Shown in pieces: positions 9,055 through 17,276 of a stretch of DNA of 64,000 nucleotides. The stretch is taken from assembly GCA_964420405.1 (NCBI GenBank), contig CAYQTL010000003.1, positions 62,001 to 126,000 on the forward strand, read 5' to 3'. Made by a program: the position numbers and the translations under genes. The stretch comes from CAYQTL01 sp964420405. GTDB taxonomy: Bacteria; Acidobacteriota; Thermoanaerobaculia; Thermoanaerobaculales; Sulfomarinibacteraceae. How positions within the stretch are numbered: the first letter of the stretch is position 1; each line of letters starts with the position of its first letter. The notes under the pieces are model-generated. The model was given only the letters and a program-made list of their open reading frames with translations. It was not told where the DNA came from and searched no databases.

Positions 9055-10030
9055 TCCGGTCCTTGCGATCGAGCGGCTCCGGATCACCTTCCCCGCCCAT
9101 GACGGGGGCGGCCAGCCGGCTGTGGACGGCGTGTCGCTCACCGTGGGCGAGCGCGAGCGATTCGGTCTGGTCGGGGAGTCGGGCAGCGGCAAGAGCCTGA
9201 CCCTGCTGGCGGTGCTCGGGATGGCGCCCGGTCCCGCGGTCGTCGGGGGCCGGATCCGCGTGGCCGGCCGGGACCTCGCCGGCGCCTCCCCGGCCGAGCT
9301 GCGGCGGCTGCGGGGCCGCGTCGTCGGCTGGATCCCGCAGGAGCCGGCGGCGTCCCTCGACCCCACCTGGCGGATCGGCTTCCAGCTCGGCGAGCTGGTC
9401 CGGACCCACCGCGCCGCCGACCGGCGGACGGCGCGTGAGGTCACCCGGCGGCTGCTGCTGGAGGTCGGCTTCGAACGACCCGACGAGATCGCCCGAAGCT
9501 GGCCACACCAGCTCTCCGGCGGCGAGGCGCAGCGGGTGACCCTGGCCATGGCGCTCGCCGGAACGCCGCGGCTGCTGCTGGCCGACGAGCCGACGACCGC
9601 GCTCGACCTGCTGACCCAGCGTGACATCCTCGAGCTGCTCTCGGACGCCTCTGCCGGCCGCGGAACGGCTCTGCTGCTGGTGTCGCACGACCTGGAGGTG
9701 GTCGCGGCGACCGTCGACCGGCTGGCGGTGCTGCTCGCCGGCCGGGTCGTCGAGGAGGGAGCGACCGGGTCCATCCTCGAGGAGCCGCTGCATCCCTACA
9801 CGCGGGAGCTGGTCGCGGCCTCGAGAGGGGCGGCCGTCGGAGCCGGCGGCGATCCCGGCCCGCCGCCGCCGGCGGCCACGAGCGGGTGCCGCTTCGCGCC
9901 GCGCTGCCCGATCGTCGAGCCGGCGTGCCGGATCCGCGAGCCGGACCTGGTCGAGGTCGGCGGGCGCAGGCTCCGGTGCCCGCCGGCCGCCGCCGGCACC
10001 GCGCGACCTGACGGGGGGCACGGTGGCTGA
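9044..10030 (+). CDS. Oligopeptide/dipeptide ABC transporter ATPase, DppD-like
   Basis: A 328-residue ABC ATPase. Walker A is GESGSGKS (~45-52), the signature is QLSGGEAQR, Walker B is LLLADEP, and the switch histidine is in LLVSHDLEV. The C-terminal extension with CRFAPRCPI marks the oligopeptide/dipeptide (OppD/DppD) branch. It would drive uptake of peptides or similar solutes together with the next gene, the second ATPase of the pair. The partner permeases and binding protein are not in the window, so the rest of the transporter is encoded elsewhere or differs. The gene overlaps its neighbours at both ends, 11 bp upstream and 8 bp downstream. Confidence 0.9.
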   Translation: MAADPVLAIERLRITFPAHDGGGQPAVDGVSLTVGERERFGLVGESGSGKSLTLLAVLGMAPGPAVVGGRIRVAGRDLAGASPAELRRLRGRVVGWIPQEPAASLDPTWRIGFQLGELVRTHRAADRRTAREVTRRLLLEVGFERPDEIARSWPHQLSGGEAQRVTLAMALAGTPRLLLADEPTTALDLLTQRDILELLSDASAGRGTALLLVSHDLEVVAATVDRLAVLLAGRVVEEGATGSILEEPLHPYTRELVAASRGAAVGAGGDPGPPPPAATSGCRFAPRCPIVEPACRIREPDLVEVGGRRLRCPPAAAGTARPDGGHGG

Positions 10031-10958
10031 GCCCCTGCTGGTCGCCACGGGGCTCGTCCGCAGATATCGCCGGTCCGACGGCGCCATCGTGGCCGCGGTG
10101 GACGGCATCGACCTGGAGGTCGCGCGCGGCGAGGCGCTCGGCATCGCCGGCGGTACCGGCGCCGGCAAGTCGACCCTCGTGCGCCTGCTGCTCGGAGTCG
10201 AGCGGCCCGACGCCGGCGACGTCCGATTCGACCGCCGCCCGCTCGGACCCGGACCCGCCTCGCGCCCCCTGCGGCGCCGGCTCGGGGTGGTCCTGCAGGA
10301 TCCGACCACCTCCCTGAACCCTCGGCTGCGGATCGGCACGGCGGTGGCCGAGGGACTGGCGGCACACGGCATCGGAACCGCCGCCGAGCGGCGCCGGCGG
10401 GTCGCCGAGGTCCTCGCCGAGGTGGGGCTCGACGCGGCGCTCGCCCGCCGCCGGCCGGCCGAGCTTTCCGGCGGCGAGCGCCAGCGGGCGGCGATCGCCC
10501 GGGCCCTCGCCCCCGGCCCCGAGCTGCTGCTTCTCGACGAGCCGGTGACCGCGCTCGACGCCACCGTCCAGCGGCGCGTGCTCGCCCTCGTGGCGGAGCT
10601 CAAGGCCCGTCGCCGCCTGACGATCGTGGTGGTGTCCCACGATCTGCGGGTGCTGCGGGCGGTGTGCGACCGCGCGCTCGTGATGCTGGCCGGCCGCGTG
10701 GTGGAGTCCGGACCGGCGGAGCAGGTGCTGACCGCGCCGGCCCATCCGTATGCCGCGGCGCTGTGCGCGGCGGCACCCGGTGGACGACGGCCCGGCACGG
10801 CGCGCGATCGCACGCCGACCGGTCCAGCGCCGCCGCCGGACGCATGCCGCTGGCTCGGACGGTGCCCGCGGGCGGTGGAGCACTGCGTCCTCGAGCCGGG
10901 GCTCGAGGCCGTCGGAGACGAACGGCGTGTGCGCTGCTGGAACCCGGTCCGGAGGTGA
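10023..10958 (+). CDS. Oligopeptide/dipeptide ABC transporter ATPase, DppF-like
   Basis: A 311-residue ABC ATPase, second of the pair. Walker A is GGTGAGKST, the signature is ELSGGERQR, Walker B is LLLLDEP and the switch region VVVSHDLRV. The C-terminal cysteine-containing segment (CRWLGRCPRAVEHC) matches the DppF/OppF type extension. The Walker A loop has GGTGAG instead of the common GESGSG but keeps the essential Lys and Ser/Thr. The GTG start at 10023 lies inside the end of the preceding ATPase (8-bp overlap). The two ATPases would form the nucleotide-binding heterodimer of one peptide-type transporter whose membrane parts are not nearby. Confidence 0.9.
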   Translation: MAEPLLVATGLVRRYRRSDGAIVAAVDGIDLEVARGEALGIAGGTGAGKSTLVRLLLGVERPDAGDVRFDRRPLGPGPASRPLRRRLGVVLQDPTTSLNPRLRIGTAVAEGLAAHGIGTAAERRRRVAEVLAEVGLDAALARRRPAELSGGERQRAAIARALAPGPELLLLDEPVTALDATVQRRVLALVAELKARRRLTIVVVSHDLRVLRAVCDRALVMLAGRVVESGPAEQVLTAPAHPYAAALCAAAPGGRRPGTARDRTPTGPAPPPDACRWLGRCPRAVEHCVLEPGLEAVGDERRVRCWNPVRR

Positions 10959-10970
10959 CGCCCCGGGTGT

Positions 10971-11112
10971 CGTCCCGTTCCCGATCCCGATCCGGGTGAG
11001 AGCGACGGGAGCGCGACGGCGTCGACGACGGCGAACGCGGCCGCGACCCCGGGGCGTGCACCACCTCCAACCGCCGCGAGCCGTCGGGATGGGGATCGGG
11101 ATCGGGATCGGA
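10971..11112. repeat. Inverted pair of GATCCC/GGGATC arrays
   Basis: The left arm CCCGTTCCCGATCCCGATCC (near 10974-10993) and right arm with three GGGATC units (11086-11112) face each other across ~90 bp. They occupy most of the gap after the ABC operon and just before the next promoter. Confidence 0.75.
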
Positions 11113-11157
11113 GACGAGGCCCCGACGCACGGGACCCGCGGCGCCGCCACCCTCCGG

Positions 11158-11174
11158 TATACTCGGGCGTCGTG
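11158..11174 (+). promoter_or_regulatory. Leaderless promoter of the DedA-like gene
   Basis: TATACT (11158-11163) ends 8 nt before the GTG start at 11172. No Shine-Dalgarno sequence. Confidence 0.55.
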
Positions 11175-11840
11175 GACGCACCCCTGATCGAGATCCTGAG
11201 CTGGATGGAGCCCCACGCCCTGCTGCTGGCGATGGCGCTGCCGCCGGTGATCCGGGTCGTCGGCCACTGGCTGCCGGAGGAGCTGTTCATGGTCGCGATG
11301 GGGGTGCTCGCCGCCCGGGCCGACTCCGGGCCGGAAGCCGCCGGCCTGCTCGCGGCGGTGCTTTTCAGCCACATGGCGGCCGACCACGGGGTCTACGGTG
11401 GCGGCTGCTGGCTGCGCTCGCGGCTGGAGCGGTTCCCGCGGATCGCGCCCCGGCTGGGCAGGGTCGCGGACTGGCTCTCCCGCTCCCCGGCAGCCCTGCT
11501 CGGCTTCGTCCCGGCGCGGGTGTTCCCGCTCGGCCGGGGAGCCTGGCTCGCCGGATGCGGCGTCGCCGGCGTTCGCTGGAGAACCTTCGCCGCGGTCGAC
11601 CTGCTCGCGCTGCTGGCCCACGTGGCGTTCTGGTGCGGCCTCGGCTGGTGGCTCCACACTGATCTGCCGCGGCTGATGGCGTCGGTCCAGCTCGGCGGCG
11701 GCACCGCGATCGGCCTGGTCGTGGCCACCGCCGCCCTCGCGAGCGCGACCCTGGCCTGGACGCGACGGAACGACTGGTGGCCCGCGACCGGCCGGGCGCT
11801 GCGGCGGGCGGGGGCCACCGTCCGGCGGCTGGACGGCTGA
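11172..11840 (+). CDS. DedA-like (VTT domain) membrane protein
   Basis: A 222-residue integral membrane protein with about five hydrophobic stretches. An acidic residue pair early on (LPEELFMVAMGVLA) and an arginine-containing loop (ARVFPLGRGAWLAGCGV) resemble the E and R-x-x-P-x-x-R-G features of the DedA/VTT family, whose members flip or transport lipids such as undecaprenyl phosphate. The match is loose, so the family call is tentative. The GTG start is fixed by a -10 box 8 nt upstream. The next gene starts 39 bp downstream from its own promoter, so this is probably a single-gene unit with read-through. Confidence 0.6.
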   Translation: MDAPLIEILSWMEPHALLLAMALPPVIRVVGHWLPEELFMVAMGVLAARADSGPEAAGLLAAVLFSHMAADHGVYGGGCWLRSRLERFPRIAPRLGRVADWLSRSPAALLGFVPARVFPLGRGAWLAGCGVAGVRWRTFAAVDLLALLAHVAFWCGLGWWLHTDLPRLMASVQLGGGTAIGLVVATAALASATLAWTRRNDWWPATGRALRRAGATVRRLDG

Positions 11841-11864
11841 GAGCACGCCGCGGTCCGCCGACCG

Positions 11865-11882
11865 TAGAATTGGGTGACCATG
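11865..11882 (+). promoter_or_regulatory. Leaderless promoter of the AAA+ gene
   Basis: TAGAAT (11865-11870) ends 9 nt before the ATG at 11880. An in-frame GTG at 11874 is too close to the -10 box to be the start. Confidence 0.55.
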
Positions 11883-13352
11883 CGGACGACACTCGACCAG
11901 ATCCGGATCGCACTCGCCTCGGCCTACCCGCTGACCCTGTTGGTGAGCCTGGAGGAGGAGCGACTCGAACGCCTGCTGATGCGCTTCGGCAAGGCCGCCC
12001 GCCCCGAGCCGCTGCCGGTCGTGACCTGGAACTGCGTCGACGGCTTCGTCGACAGCGACGGCGACGTCCACACCGAGCCGATGGAGGCGCTGCGCTGGGT
12101 CGAGCGGGAGGCGCCCCGCGGCATCTACCTGTTCAAGGACCTCGGCGCGTTCATCTCCGACCGGCGGCTGCTGCGGCGGCTGCGCGACACGGCGATGCAC
12201 ATCCGCAACAGCGGCCGGTACCTGTTCCTGCTCACCCACAGCGCCGAGCTTCCCGAGCCGCTGAAACCGCTGACCTACGTGGTGGTGTCGCTCTTCCCCG
12301 ACGAGTCGGAGCTGCAGGCCCTGGTGACCGGGTTGACCCAGGGGAGGTCGCCGTCGCCCGACATGATGGAGCGGCTCGTCATCGCCCTCAAGGGGATGAG
12401 CCTGACCGAGGCCGAGCACCTGCTGCGCCGGCTGCTCGACCGCCACCGCACCCTCGACGAGGCGTTCCTGGGCGCGGTGCTCGAGGAGAAGGAGCAGGTC
12501 AGCCGCAAGGAGGGGATCCTCGAGTTCGTGCTGCCCGACGAGTCGGTGTCCGAGCTCGGCGGGCTCGACCAGCTCAAGGACTGGGTCTCGGAGCGACGGC
12601 CGCTGTTCGAGCCCGCCGCCCGCAGGGCCGACATGCCGGTGCCCAAAGGGGTGCTGCTGATGGGCATCTCAGGCTGCGGCAAGAGCCTGGCGGTGAAGGT
12701 GATCGCCCGGGAGTGGCGGCTGCCGCTGTTCCGGCTCGACATGAACCTGGTGTTCGCCGGCGTCCAGGGCTCGCCCGAGTGGGTGTTCCACCGGGCGCTG
12801 GCGGCGATGGAGGCGGTGGCGCCGGCGGTGCTGTGGATCGACGAGATCGAGATGGGGGTCGCCGGCTACCACGAGGGCGAGTCCGGCTCGCTGACGCGGA
12901 TCTTCTCGACCTTCCTGACCTGGATGCAGGAGCACCGCGCCGAGGTGTTCGTGGCGGCGACCGCCAACCGCATCAACCTGCTGCCGGCCGAGGTGCTGCG
13001 CAAGGGCCGGTTCGACCAGGTGTTCTTCGTCGACCTTCCCAACGACGAGGAGCGCAAGGAGATCCTCCAGATCCACCTCCGCCGCAACCAGCTCGACCCG
13101 GCCCGATACGACCTCATCCTGCTGGCGTCAGCGACCCGCGCCTGGAACGGCGCCGAGATCGAGCAGGCGGTCGCCCAGGCCAGGATCACCGCCCACGCCC
13201 GCGGCACCGAGGTGACCCAGAACGACCTCCTGGCCGCCTTCGGCAAGACGATCCCGCTGTCGCGGACGATGGAGGACCAGCTCAAGGCGATCCGGTCGTG
13301 GGCGCGGACACGGGCGCTGCCGGCGACGACCGCCCACGTGCCCGAGATGTGA
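11880..13352 (+). CDS. Ycf46-like AAA+ ATPase
   Basis: A 490-residue AAA+ ATPase. The first ~220 residues are the alpha/beta N-terminal region seen in chloroplast/cyanobacterial Ycf46-type proteins (LTLLVSLEEERLERLL, then GIYLFKDLGAFI). The ATPase core has Walker A GISGCGKS (~260), Walker B AVLWIDEIEMG (~320) and a second region of homology ending in R-K-G-R-F-D-Q-V-F-F-V-D-L-P with arginine-finger candidates. Ycf46 proteins are linked to inorganic carbon use in cyanobacteria; their biochemical job is not well known, and no role follows here. A histidine-kinase-like gene begins 8 bp downstream, suggesting a shared transcript. Confidence 0.85.
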   Translation: MRTTLDQIRIALASAYPLTLLVSLEEERLERLLMRFGKAARPEPLPVVTWNCVDGFVDSDGDVHTEPMEALRWVEREAPRGIYLFKDLGAFISDRRLLRRLRDTAMHIRNSGRYLFLLTHSAELPEPLKPLTYVVVSLFPDESELQALVTGLTQGRSPSPDMMERLVIALKGMSLTEAEHLLRRLLDRHRTLDEAFLGAVLEEKEQVSRKEGILEFVLPDESVSELGGLDQLKDWVSERRPLFEPAARRADMPVPKGVLLMGISGCGKSLAVKVIAREWRLPLFRLDMNLVFAGVQGSPEWVFHRALAAMEAVAPAVLWIDEIEMGVAGYHEGESGSLTRIFSTFLTWMQEHRAEVFVAATANRINLLPAEVLRKGRFDQVFFVDLPNDEERKEILQIHLRRNQLDPARYDLILLASATRAWNGAEIEQAVAQARITAHARGTEVTQNDLLAAFGKTIPLSRTMEDQLKAIRSWARTRALPATTAHVPEM

Positions 13353-13359
13353 GGCTCCC

Positions 13360-14028
13360 ATGTCCGACACGCCCGATACCGAGTGGCTCGTCAACCAGGT
13401 CGCCCACGCGCTGCGCAACCCGATCTTCGCCGCCATGGTCCAGGCGGATGCGATCGCGATGCGCGCCGCCTCCGACCCGACCCTGACCCGTCCGGCGGCG
13501 ACCCTCGCGGGCCAGCTCGAACGGCTCGAGAGGATCCTCGAGGAGATGCTGCTGTTCGGTCGGCCGGCACGGCTCGCGCCGCGACGGGCGAGGGCCGCCT
13601 CCCTGGCGGAGGAGCTCGCCGCGTCCTACGCGGAGGGCGTCCGCGGCGAGGCTGCCGAGGTCACCCTCAGGCTCGCCGACCCGTCCCTCGAGGTCGAGTG
13701 GGACCCGGACGCCGTCCGGGCGGTGCTGGAGCGGCTGCTCGACAACGCCGTCCAGCACACCGAGCCGCCCCACCGGGTCGAGCTGCGACTCGCACACACC
13801 GACTCCACGGTCGTGCTCGAGGTCCACGACGAGGGCCACGGGATGCCGCCAGAGATCCTCGAGCGGGCGACGGTGCCGTTCTTCCCCCAGCACCGGGGCC
13901 GGCCCGGCCTCGGGCTCGCGGTGGCCCGCAAGCTCGCCACCGCCCACGGCGGCAGGCTCGAGATCGCCTCGACCCCGGAGGTCGGCACCACCGTCAGGAT
14001 CACCCTGCCGCGGCGGGTGGACGCCTGA
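13360..14028 (+). CDS. Sensorless histidine kinase
   Basis: A 222-residue protein made only of a HisKA dimerisation helix and a HATPase_c domain. The phospho-acceptor His is in the H-box VAHALRNPIFAAM near residue 16; the N-box is LLDNAVQHTE, G1 is DEGHGMP and G2 is RPGLGLAVARKL. There is no sensor, HAMP or membrane segment, so input must come from a partner protein. It lies 8 bp after the Ycf46-like ATPase and 2 bp before rluA, so the ATPase could be that partner (inference). No response regulator gene is next to it. Start ATG at 13360 with GAGG 6 nt upstream. Confidence 0.85.
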   Translation: MSDTPDTEWLVNQVAHALRNPIFAAMVQADAIAMRAASDPTLTRPAATLAGQLERLERILEEMLLFGRPARLAPRRARAASLAEELAASYAEGVRGEAAEVTLRLADPSLEVEWDPDAVRAVLERLLDNAVQHTEPPHRVELRLAHTDSTVVLEVHDEGHGMPPEILERATVPFFPQHRGRPGLGLAVARKLATAHGGRLEIASTPEVGTTVRITLPRRVDA

Positions 14029-14030
14029 AG

Positions 14031-14993
14031 GTGGTGTCGCGGGAGCGTCGCCAGCCGGACGACGCGGCGCAGGCGGCGTCCGGCGCCGTCACGCGGCTGG
14101 TCGCCCGCCGGGCCGACCGCGGCGAGCGGCTGGACCGCTTCCTGGCCGCCTGCGTCGGCCTGTCGCGCCGGGGGTGTCGGCAGCTGGTCGCCGACGGCGA
14201 GGTATGGCTCAACGGACGGCCCGTACGGGTCCAGTCGCGGCCGGTCGAGCCGGGCGACGTCGTCGACGTGCTGCGGGATCCGGCCGGGCTCGAGCCCGCG
14301 ACCCGGCCGCCCGTGCCGCGCCCCGACCTGCTGTACCTGGACCGCTGCCTGCTCGTCGCCGACAAGCCGGCGGGAATGCTGTCGCAGCCGGCGGAGGACA
14401 CGCCGCCCGACGAGACGACGCTGGACGAGGCCGTGCTGGTCCGGCTCGCCGCGGACACCGGCCGCAGGCCGTTCCTGCGGCTCGTCCACCGGATCGACCG
14501 GCTCACCAGCGGCGCCGTGCTGCTCGCCCGGACCCCCCAGGTGCTGCCGGTGCTCGCCGCGGCGTGGCGGACGGGCGCCGTCGAGCGCCGGTACCTGGCC
14601 GTGGTCGAGGGGGTCCCGGGGTGGCGGGAGGTGACCCTCGAGCAGCCGATCTCGCGGGACCCCGGCCACCGGTGGCGGTTCCGGGCGGGCGACGGCGGCC
14701 GGCAGGCGACCACCGAGGTCCGCGTGCTGGCGGCGCTGGCGGGCGGTCGATGCGCGGTCGAGTGCCGCCTGGTCACCGGCCGCACCCACCAGGTCCGCGT
14801 CCACCTCGCCGCGGCGGGCCATCCGGTGCTCGGGGACCGGCTCTACGGCGGGCCCGAAAGCGACGACACCGGCCGTCCGCTGCTCCATGCCGCCTCGCTC
14901 GCTCTGCCCCACCCCGTGACCGGCGACCGCCTCGAGGTCACGAGCCCGCTGCCGGCGGACATCCGGGCTCTGTGGCCGGAGGGCGCGACCTGA
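14031..14993 (+). CDS. RluA-family RNA pseudouridine synthase
   Basis: A 320-residue enzyme that converts uridine to pseudouridine in rRNA or tRNA. An S4-type RNA-binding domain is at ~25-85 (GERLDRFLAAC, then VADGEVWLNGRPV). The catalytic domain holds the RluA motif with the active Asp in HRIDRLTSGAVLLAR, preceded by DKPAGMLSQP, and the later GRTHQVRVHLAAAGHP segment. Which base it modifies cannot be told. Two adjacent GTG codons (14031, 14034) sit directly after the stop of the kinase gene; there is no good ribosome site, so translation is likely coupled to the upstream gene. Confidence 0.9.
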   Translation: MVSRERRQPDDAAQAASGAVTRLVARRADRGERLDRFLAACVGLSRRGCRQLVADGEVWLNGRPVRVQSRPVEPGDVVDVLRDPAGLEPATRPPVPRPDLLYLDRCLLVADKPAGMLSQPAEDTPPDETTLDEAVLVRLAADTGRRPFLRLVHRIDRLTSGAVLLARTPQVLPVLAAAWRTGAVERRYLAVVEGVPGWREVTLEQPISRDPGHRWRFRAGDGGRQATTEVRVLAALAGGRCAVECRLVTGRTHQVRVHLAAAGHPVLGDRLYGGPESDDTGRPLLHAASLALPHPVTGDRLEVTSPLPADIRALWPEGAT

Positions 14994-15117
14994 GGCCGAC
15001 GCGGTCCGGGTCCGTCGTCACGTCCCACGTCATCCTGAGCGACCGGAGCGCCCTTGGGGACGCGGAGGGAGTCGAAGGACCTCCTCCGGGCTCCGCAGGC
15101 CGGATGCCACCGCCTCC
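14994..15117. other. Gap with a 57-bp repeat copy
   Basis: The gap between rluA and the NfeD-like gene (14994-15344, 351 bp) holds no gene. It carries the 57-bp repeat (15028-15084), five GATCCC units (15118-15147), and a GGTCCGCGTCCG-type hexamer stretch near 15219-15241, then the promoter at 15333. Confidence 0.7.
15028..15084 (+). repeat. 57-bp intergenic repeat, copy 1
   Basis: Begins CGTCATCCTGAGCGACCGGA and ends GGAGTCGAAGGACCTCC. A second copy in the same orientation is at 63421-63477; I count about four mismatches, all in the centre. Both copies lie beside GATCCC arrays. The sequence resembles the TCATCCTGAGCGAAG... type of dispersed repeat seen in several bacterial groups (from memory). 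Confidence 0.85.
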
Positions 15118-15147
15118 GATCCCGATCCCGATCCCGATCCCGATCCC
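15118..15147 (+). repeat. Five perfect GATCCC units
   Basis: GATCCC is repeated five times without error. No inverted partner array is present in this gap, unlike most other copies. Confidence 0.9.
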
Positions 15148-15332
15148 GACGAGAGCGGACAGCGACGGGGGCAGCGGACGCGGCAGCCCGCCGGCGACCG
15201 CGGTCGCCCCCCTCCCCCGGTCCGCGTCCGTGCCCGCGTCCGACGGGCGGCGGCGGCGCCGTTTCATCTTCCTCTCCCCGCCCGCTCACACCGGGCCGGC
15301 ATCGGCGCCGGGAACGCCCCGTCCGCTCCCCG

Positions 15333-15347
15333 TATAATGTCCACATG
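15333..15347 (+). promoter_or_regulatory. Leaderless promoter with consensus -10
   Basis: A perfect TATAAT (15333-15338) ends exactly 6 nt before the ATG at 15345, with no ribosome site. This is the clearest leaderless case in the window. Confidence 0.7.
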
Positions 15348-15887
15348 ACCCTCGGGTTCATCTACCTGATCCTGTTCCTCGGCGGCTTCCTGCTCGCCCT
15401 GGTGACCGGCCTGGTGCGGCGGCTGCTCCACCCGACCGCCTTGTTCGGGGACGTGGTGGCGCCGTCCCACGAGCACTGGCGAGCCCACCGCGCCCCTCTC
15501 ACCGACCTGCTGGTGTCGTTCGTCACGGTGTTCGGGCTCGTCACCCTGGTGGTGCACGGCCTCGCGACGCTCGGGCCCCTGCGCGAGGTCGCGATCGGCG
15601 TCGGCGCCGGGCTGCTCGGGGCGCTCGCCCTCCGGGCGGCGCTCGGACGGGGGCGCGGGCCGGACCGGGGCGAGAACGACGGTCCCACCCACGCCACGGT
15701 CGTCCGGGAGATCCCGGTCCTCGGCTTCGGTCAGATCGAGGTGCCGGTCAGCGGGCGCACGGTCAGGCTGGCCGCCCGGGGCGAGAGCGCGGCGCCGATC
15801 CCCGTCGGCGCGACGGTGAGGATCCTCGACCGCCGGGAGTCGGTGGTGGTGGTGGCGCCGGTGGACGTCCCGGACGTGCGGAGCTGA
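15345..15887 (+). CDS. NfeD-like membrane protein
   Basis: A 180-residue protein. Three hydrophobic helices (residues ~4-25, ~55-72, ~80-97) are followed by a soluble domain (~115-178) with the beta-rich pattern of the NfeD OB-fold (IPVLGFGQIEVPVSG, then PIPVGATVRILDRRESVVVV). NfeD proteins act with stomatin-like proteins or membrane proteases in membrane quality control; no such partner is adjacent, so the call rests on layout alone. The maf gene starts 7 bp after it, and both are probably on one leaderless transcript. Confidence 0.6.
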   Translation: MTLGFIYLILFLGGFLLALVTGLVRRLLHPTALFGDVVAPSHEHWRAHRAPLTDLLVSFVTVFGLVTLVVHGLATLGPLREVAIGVGAGLLGALALRAALGRGRGPDRGENDGPTHATVVREIPVLGFGQIEVPVSGRTVRLAARGESAAPIPVGATVRILDRRESVVVVAPVDVPDVRS

Positions 15888-15894
15888 CGGCGGC

Positions 15895-16497
15895 GTGACT
15901 CCCCGCGGCCGCATCGTCCTCGCCAGCCGCTCGCCTCGCCGCCGCGAGCTCCTGACAGTGCTCGGGCTCGCGCACCACGTGGTGCCCGCCGGCGTGGACG
16001 AGTCGCAGGGCGCGGACGAGAGCCCGGCCGACCACGCCGGCCGGGTGGCCCGCGACAAGGCCACGGCGGTCGCGCGTCTGCACGCGGAAGAGCCGGTCCT
16101 CGCGGCCGACACGGTGGTCGACATCGACGGCCGGTCGCTCGGCAAGCCCAGCTCGGCCGACGACGCGGCCGCCATGCTGCGGCACCTGTCCGGCCGCTGC
16201 CACCGGGTCCATACCGGCGTGGCCCTGGTCGCCGGCGGCCGCACCGCCTGCCTCGTGGACACGGCGGAGGTCTGGTTCCGCCCCCTCACAGAGGATGCCG
16301 TCAGATGGTACGTGGCCACCGGTGAGCCGATGGACAAGGCCGGCGCCTACGCGGTCCAGGGGGCCGGCGGAGTCCTCGTGAAGCGGGTCGACGGCTCGCC
16401 GCACACCGTCATCGGCCTGCCGCTGCAGCGCCTTCCCGAGCTGTTCGAGGCGGTCGGCCTCGATCTCTGGTCCCTGCTGAGGTCGGCGGGCTCGTGA
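15895..16497 (+). CDS. Maf nucleoside triphosphate pyrophosphatase
   Basis: A 200-residue house-cleaning enzyme that hydrolyses modified or non-canonical nucleoside triphosphates (dTTP/UTP or m7GTP type). The N-terminal ASRSPRRRELL motif, the catalytic AADTVVDIDG segment and the C-terminal GEPMDKAGAYAVQG are all present and match the Maf family over its full length. The GTG start at 15895 follows the NfeD-like gene after 7 bp. Whether it is the YhdE or YceF subtype is not decided here. Confidence 0.92.
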   Translation: MTPRGRIVLASRSPRRRELLTVLGLAHHVVPAGVDESQGADESPADHAGRVARDKATAVARLHAEEPVLAADTVVDIDGRSLGKPSSADDAAAMLRHLSGRCHRVHTGVALVAGGRTACLVDTAEVWFRPLTEDAVRWYVATGEPMDKAGAYAVQGAGGVLVKRVDGSPHTVIGLPLQRLPELFEAVGLDLWSLLRSAGS

Positions 16498-16544
16498 GGG
16501 GCGCGATGGGTCCGCGCAGTCGCGGCACGGCTGGCTGACGTGGA

Positions 16545-16570
16545 CCGGGTCCCGTCGCGGTCGGACCCGG
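16545..16570. terminator. Hairpin between convergent genes
   Basis: An 8-bp perfect stem CCGGGTCC/GGACCCGG with a 10-nt loop lies between maf and the convergent small gene. There is no T-tract, so factor-independent termination is uncertain. Confidence 0.35.
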
Positions 16571-16653
16571 GAGCAACGACGGGCGCCGCGGAAGCCGTCG
16601 ACCGACGCAGCTCCCGACGACGCGGCGGATGCTCTCCTGCCGAGCCCGGCCGC

Positions 16654-16980
16654 TCAACGCCCCTCGGTTCCTCCCCCGGCTCCGGAGCTGCCGCTGCACA
16701 CGTACGGCTCCCCCAGGTCCACCAGCGAGAACGAGGTGAAGATGTGGTGGCCGTTGAAGTCGAGCACGCGCACGTCCTCGCGGCCCTCCAGGTCGTCCGC
16801 CAGAACCTCGTACGGCACCCCGTACACCTGCCGCACACGCTCGAGCGGCGCCTCGTAGGCGAGGAACCGGTCGATCCCCATCTGGCCGAGCTTCGTCACC
16901 AGTCGCCGGTCGGCGATGTCGGGATACGTGGTCAGGAGCAGGATCGGCCCGTTTCCCGTGAAGACGATGAACGAGCGCAC
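16654..16980 (-). CDS. Small paralog A, unknown (108 aa)
   Basis: I do not recognise a named family. This 108-residue protein and the upstream gene at 16989-17276 are clear paralogs; by hand I count 42 identical positions out of about 92. Shared features are R-S-x-x-V-x-T-x-x-G-P near the start, G-[IV]-x-x-F-[LI]-A-x-E in the middle, V-R-x-V-Y-G-x-P-Y and a near-final L-x-x-L-G-x-P. They have no signal peptide or membrane segment and look like small alpha/beta cytosolic domains. Copy A has an extra Gly/Ser-rich tail containing a cysteine. GTG start at 16980, with GAGG between the two genes, so the pair is one operon. Confidence 0.75.
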   Translation of the reverse strand: MRSFIVFTGNGPILLLTTYPDIADRRLVTKLGQMGIDRFLAYEAPLERVRQVYGVPYEVLADDLEGREDVRVLDFNGHHIFTSFSLVDLGEPYVCSGSSGAGGGTEGR

Positions 16981-16988
16981 CTCCGACC

Positions 16989-17276
16989 TCAGTGCGTGAC
17001 CGGCCGGCCGAGCCGCGCGAGCGGAAGCGACGCCAGCACGTGCGGGCCGTCCAGGTCCAGGATCCGCATCGGGACGCCGCTCTCGAGCTCCGCGGCGACC
17101 ACGTCGTACGGCCTGCCGTACACCCTGCGCACCTCCTCGACCGGCACCTCGTGCGCGATGAACGCCTCGACGCCCCGCCGCGACAGCGTCTCCAGCACCC
17201 GCCGGTCGTCGATCGAGGGACACGACGTCATCACCAGCATGGGACCGGTCTCGGTCAGCACCATGTACGACCGCAT
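16989..17276 (-). CDS. Small paralog B, unknown (95 aa)
   Basis: First gene of a two-gene operon with paralog A, 8 bp upstream of it. The 95-residue product begins MRSYMVLTETGPMLVMTS and keeps the same conserved positions (RRVYGRPYDVVAAELES, then LARLGRPV), with a short tail ending in His. It lacks the C-terminal extension of copy A. A GGGAGGTG ribosome site lies just upstream of the ATG. The two copies may form a heterodimer or have split roles after duplication; nothing in the sequence shows an active site. Confidence 0.75.
   Translation of the reverse strand: MRSYMVLTETGPMLVMTSCPSIDDRRVLETLSRRGVEAFIAHEVPVEEVRRVYGRPYDVVAAELESGVPMRILDLDGPHVLASLPLARLGRPVTH

Noticed and set aside
15118..15147. 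GATCCC arrays read as repeated Ile-Pro, Asp-Pro or Arg-Ser peptides
   Set aside because: The arrays fall between genes, no ribosome site or promoter drives the frames, and the frames end in shadow sequence.
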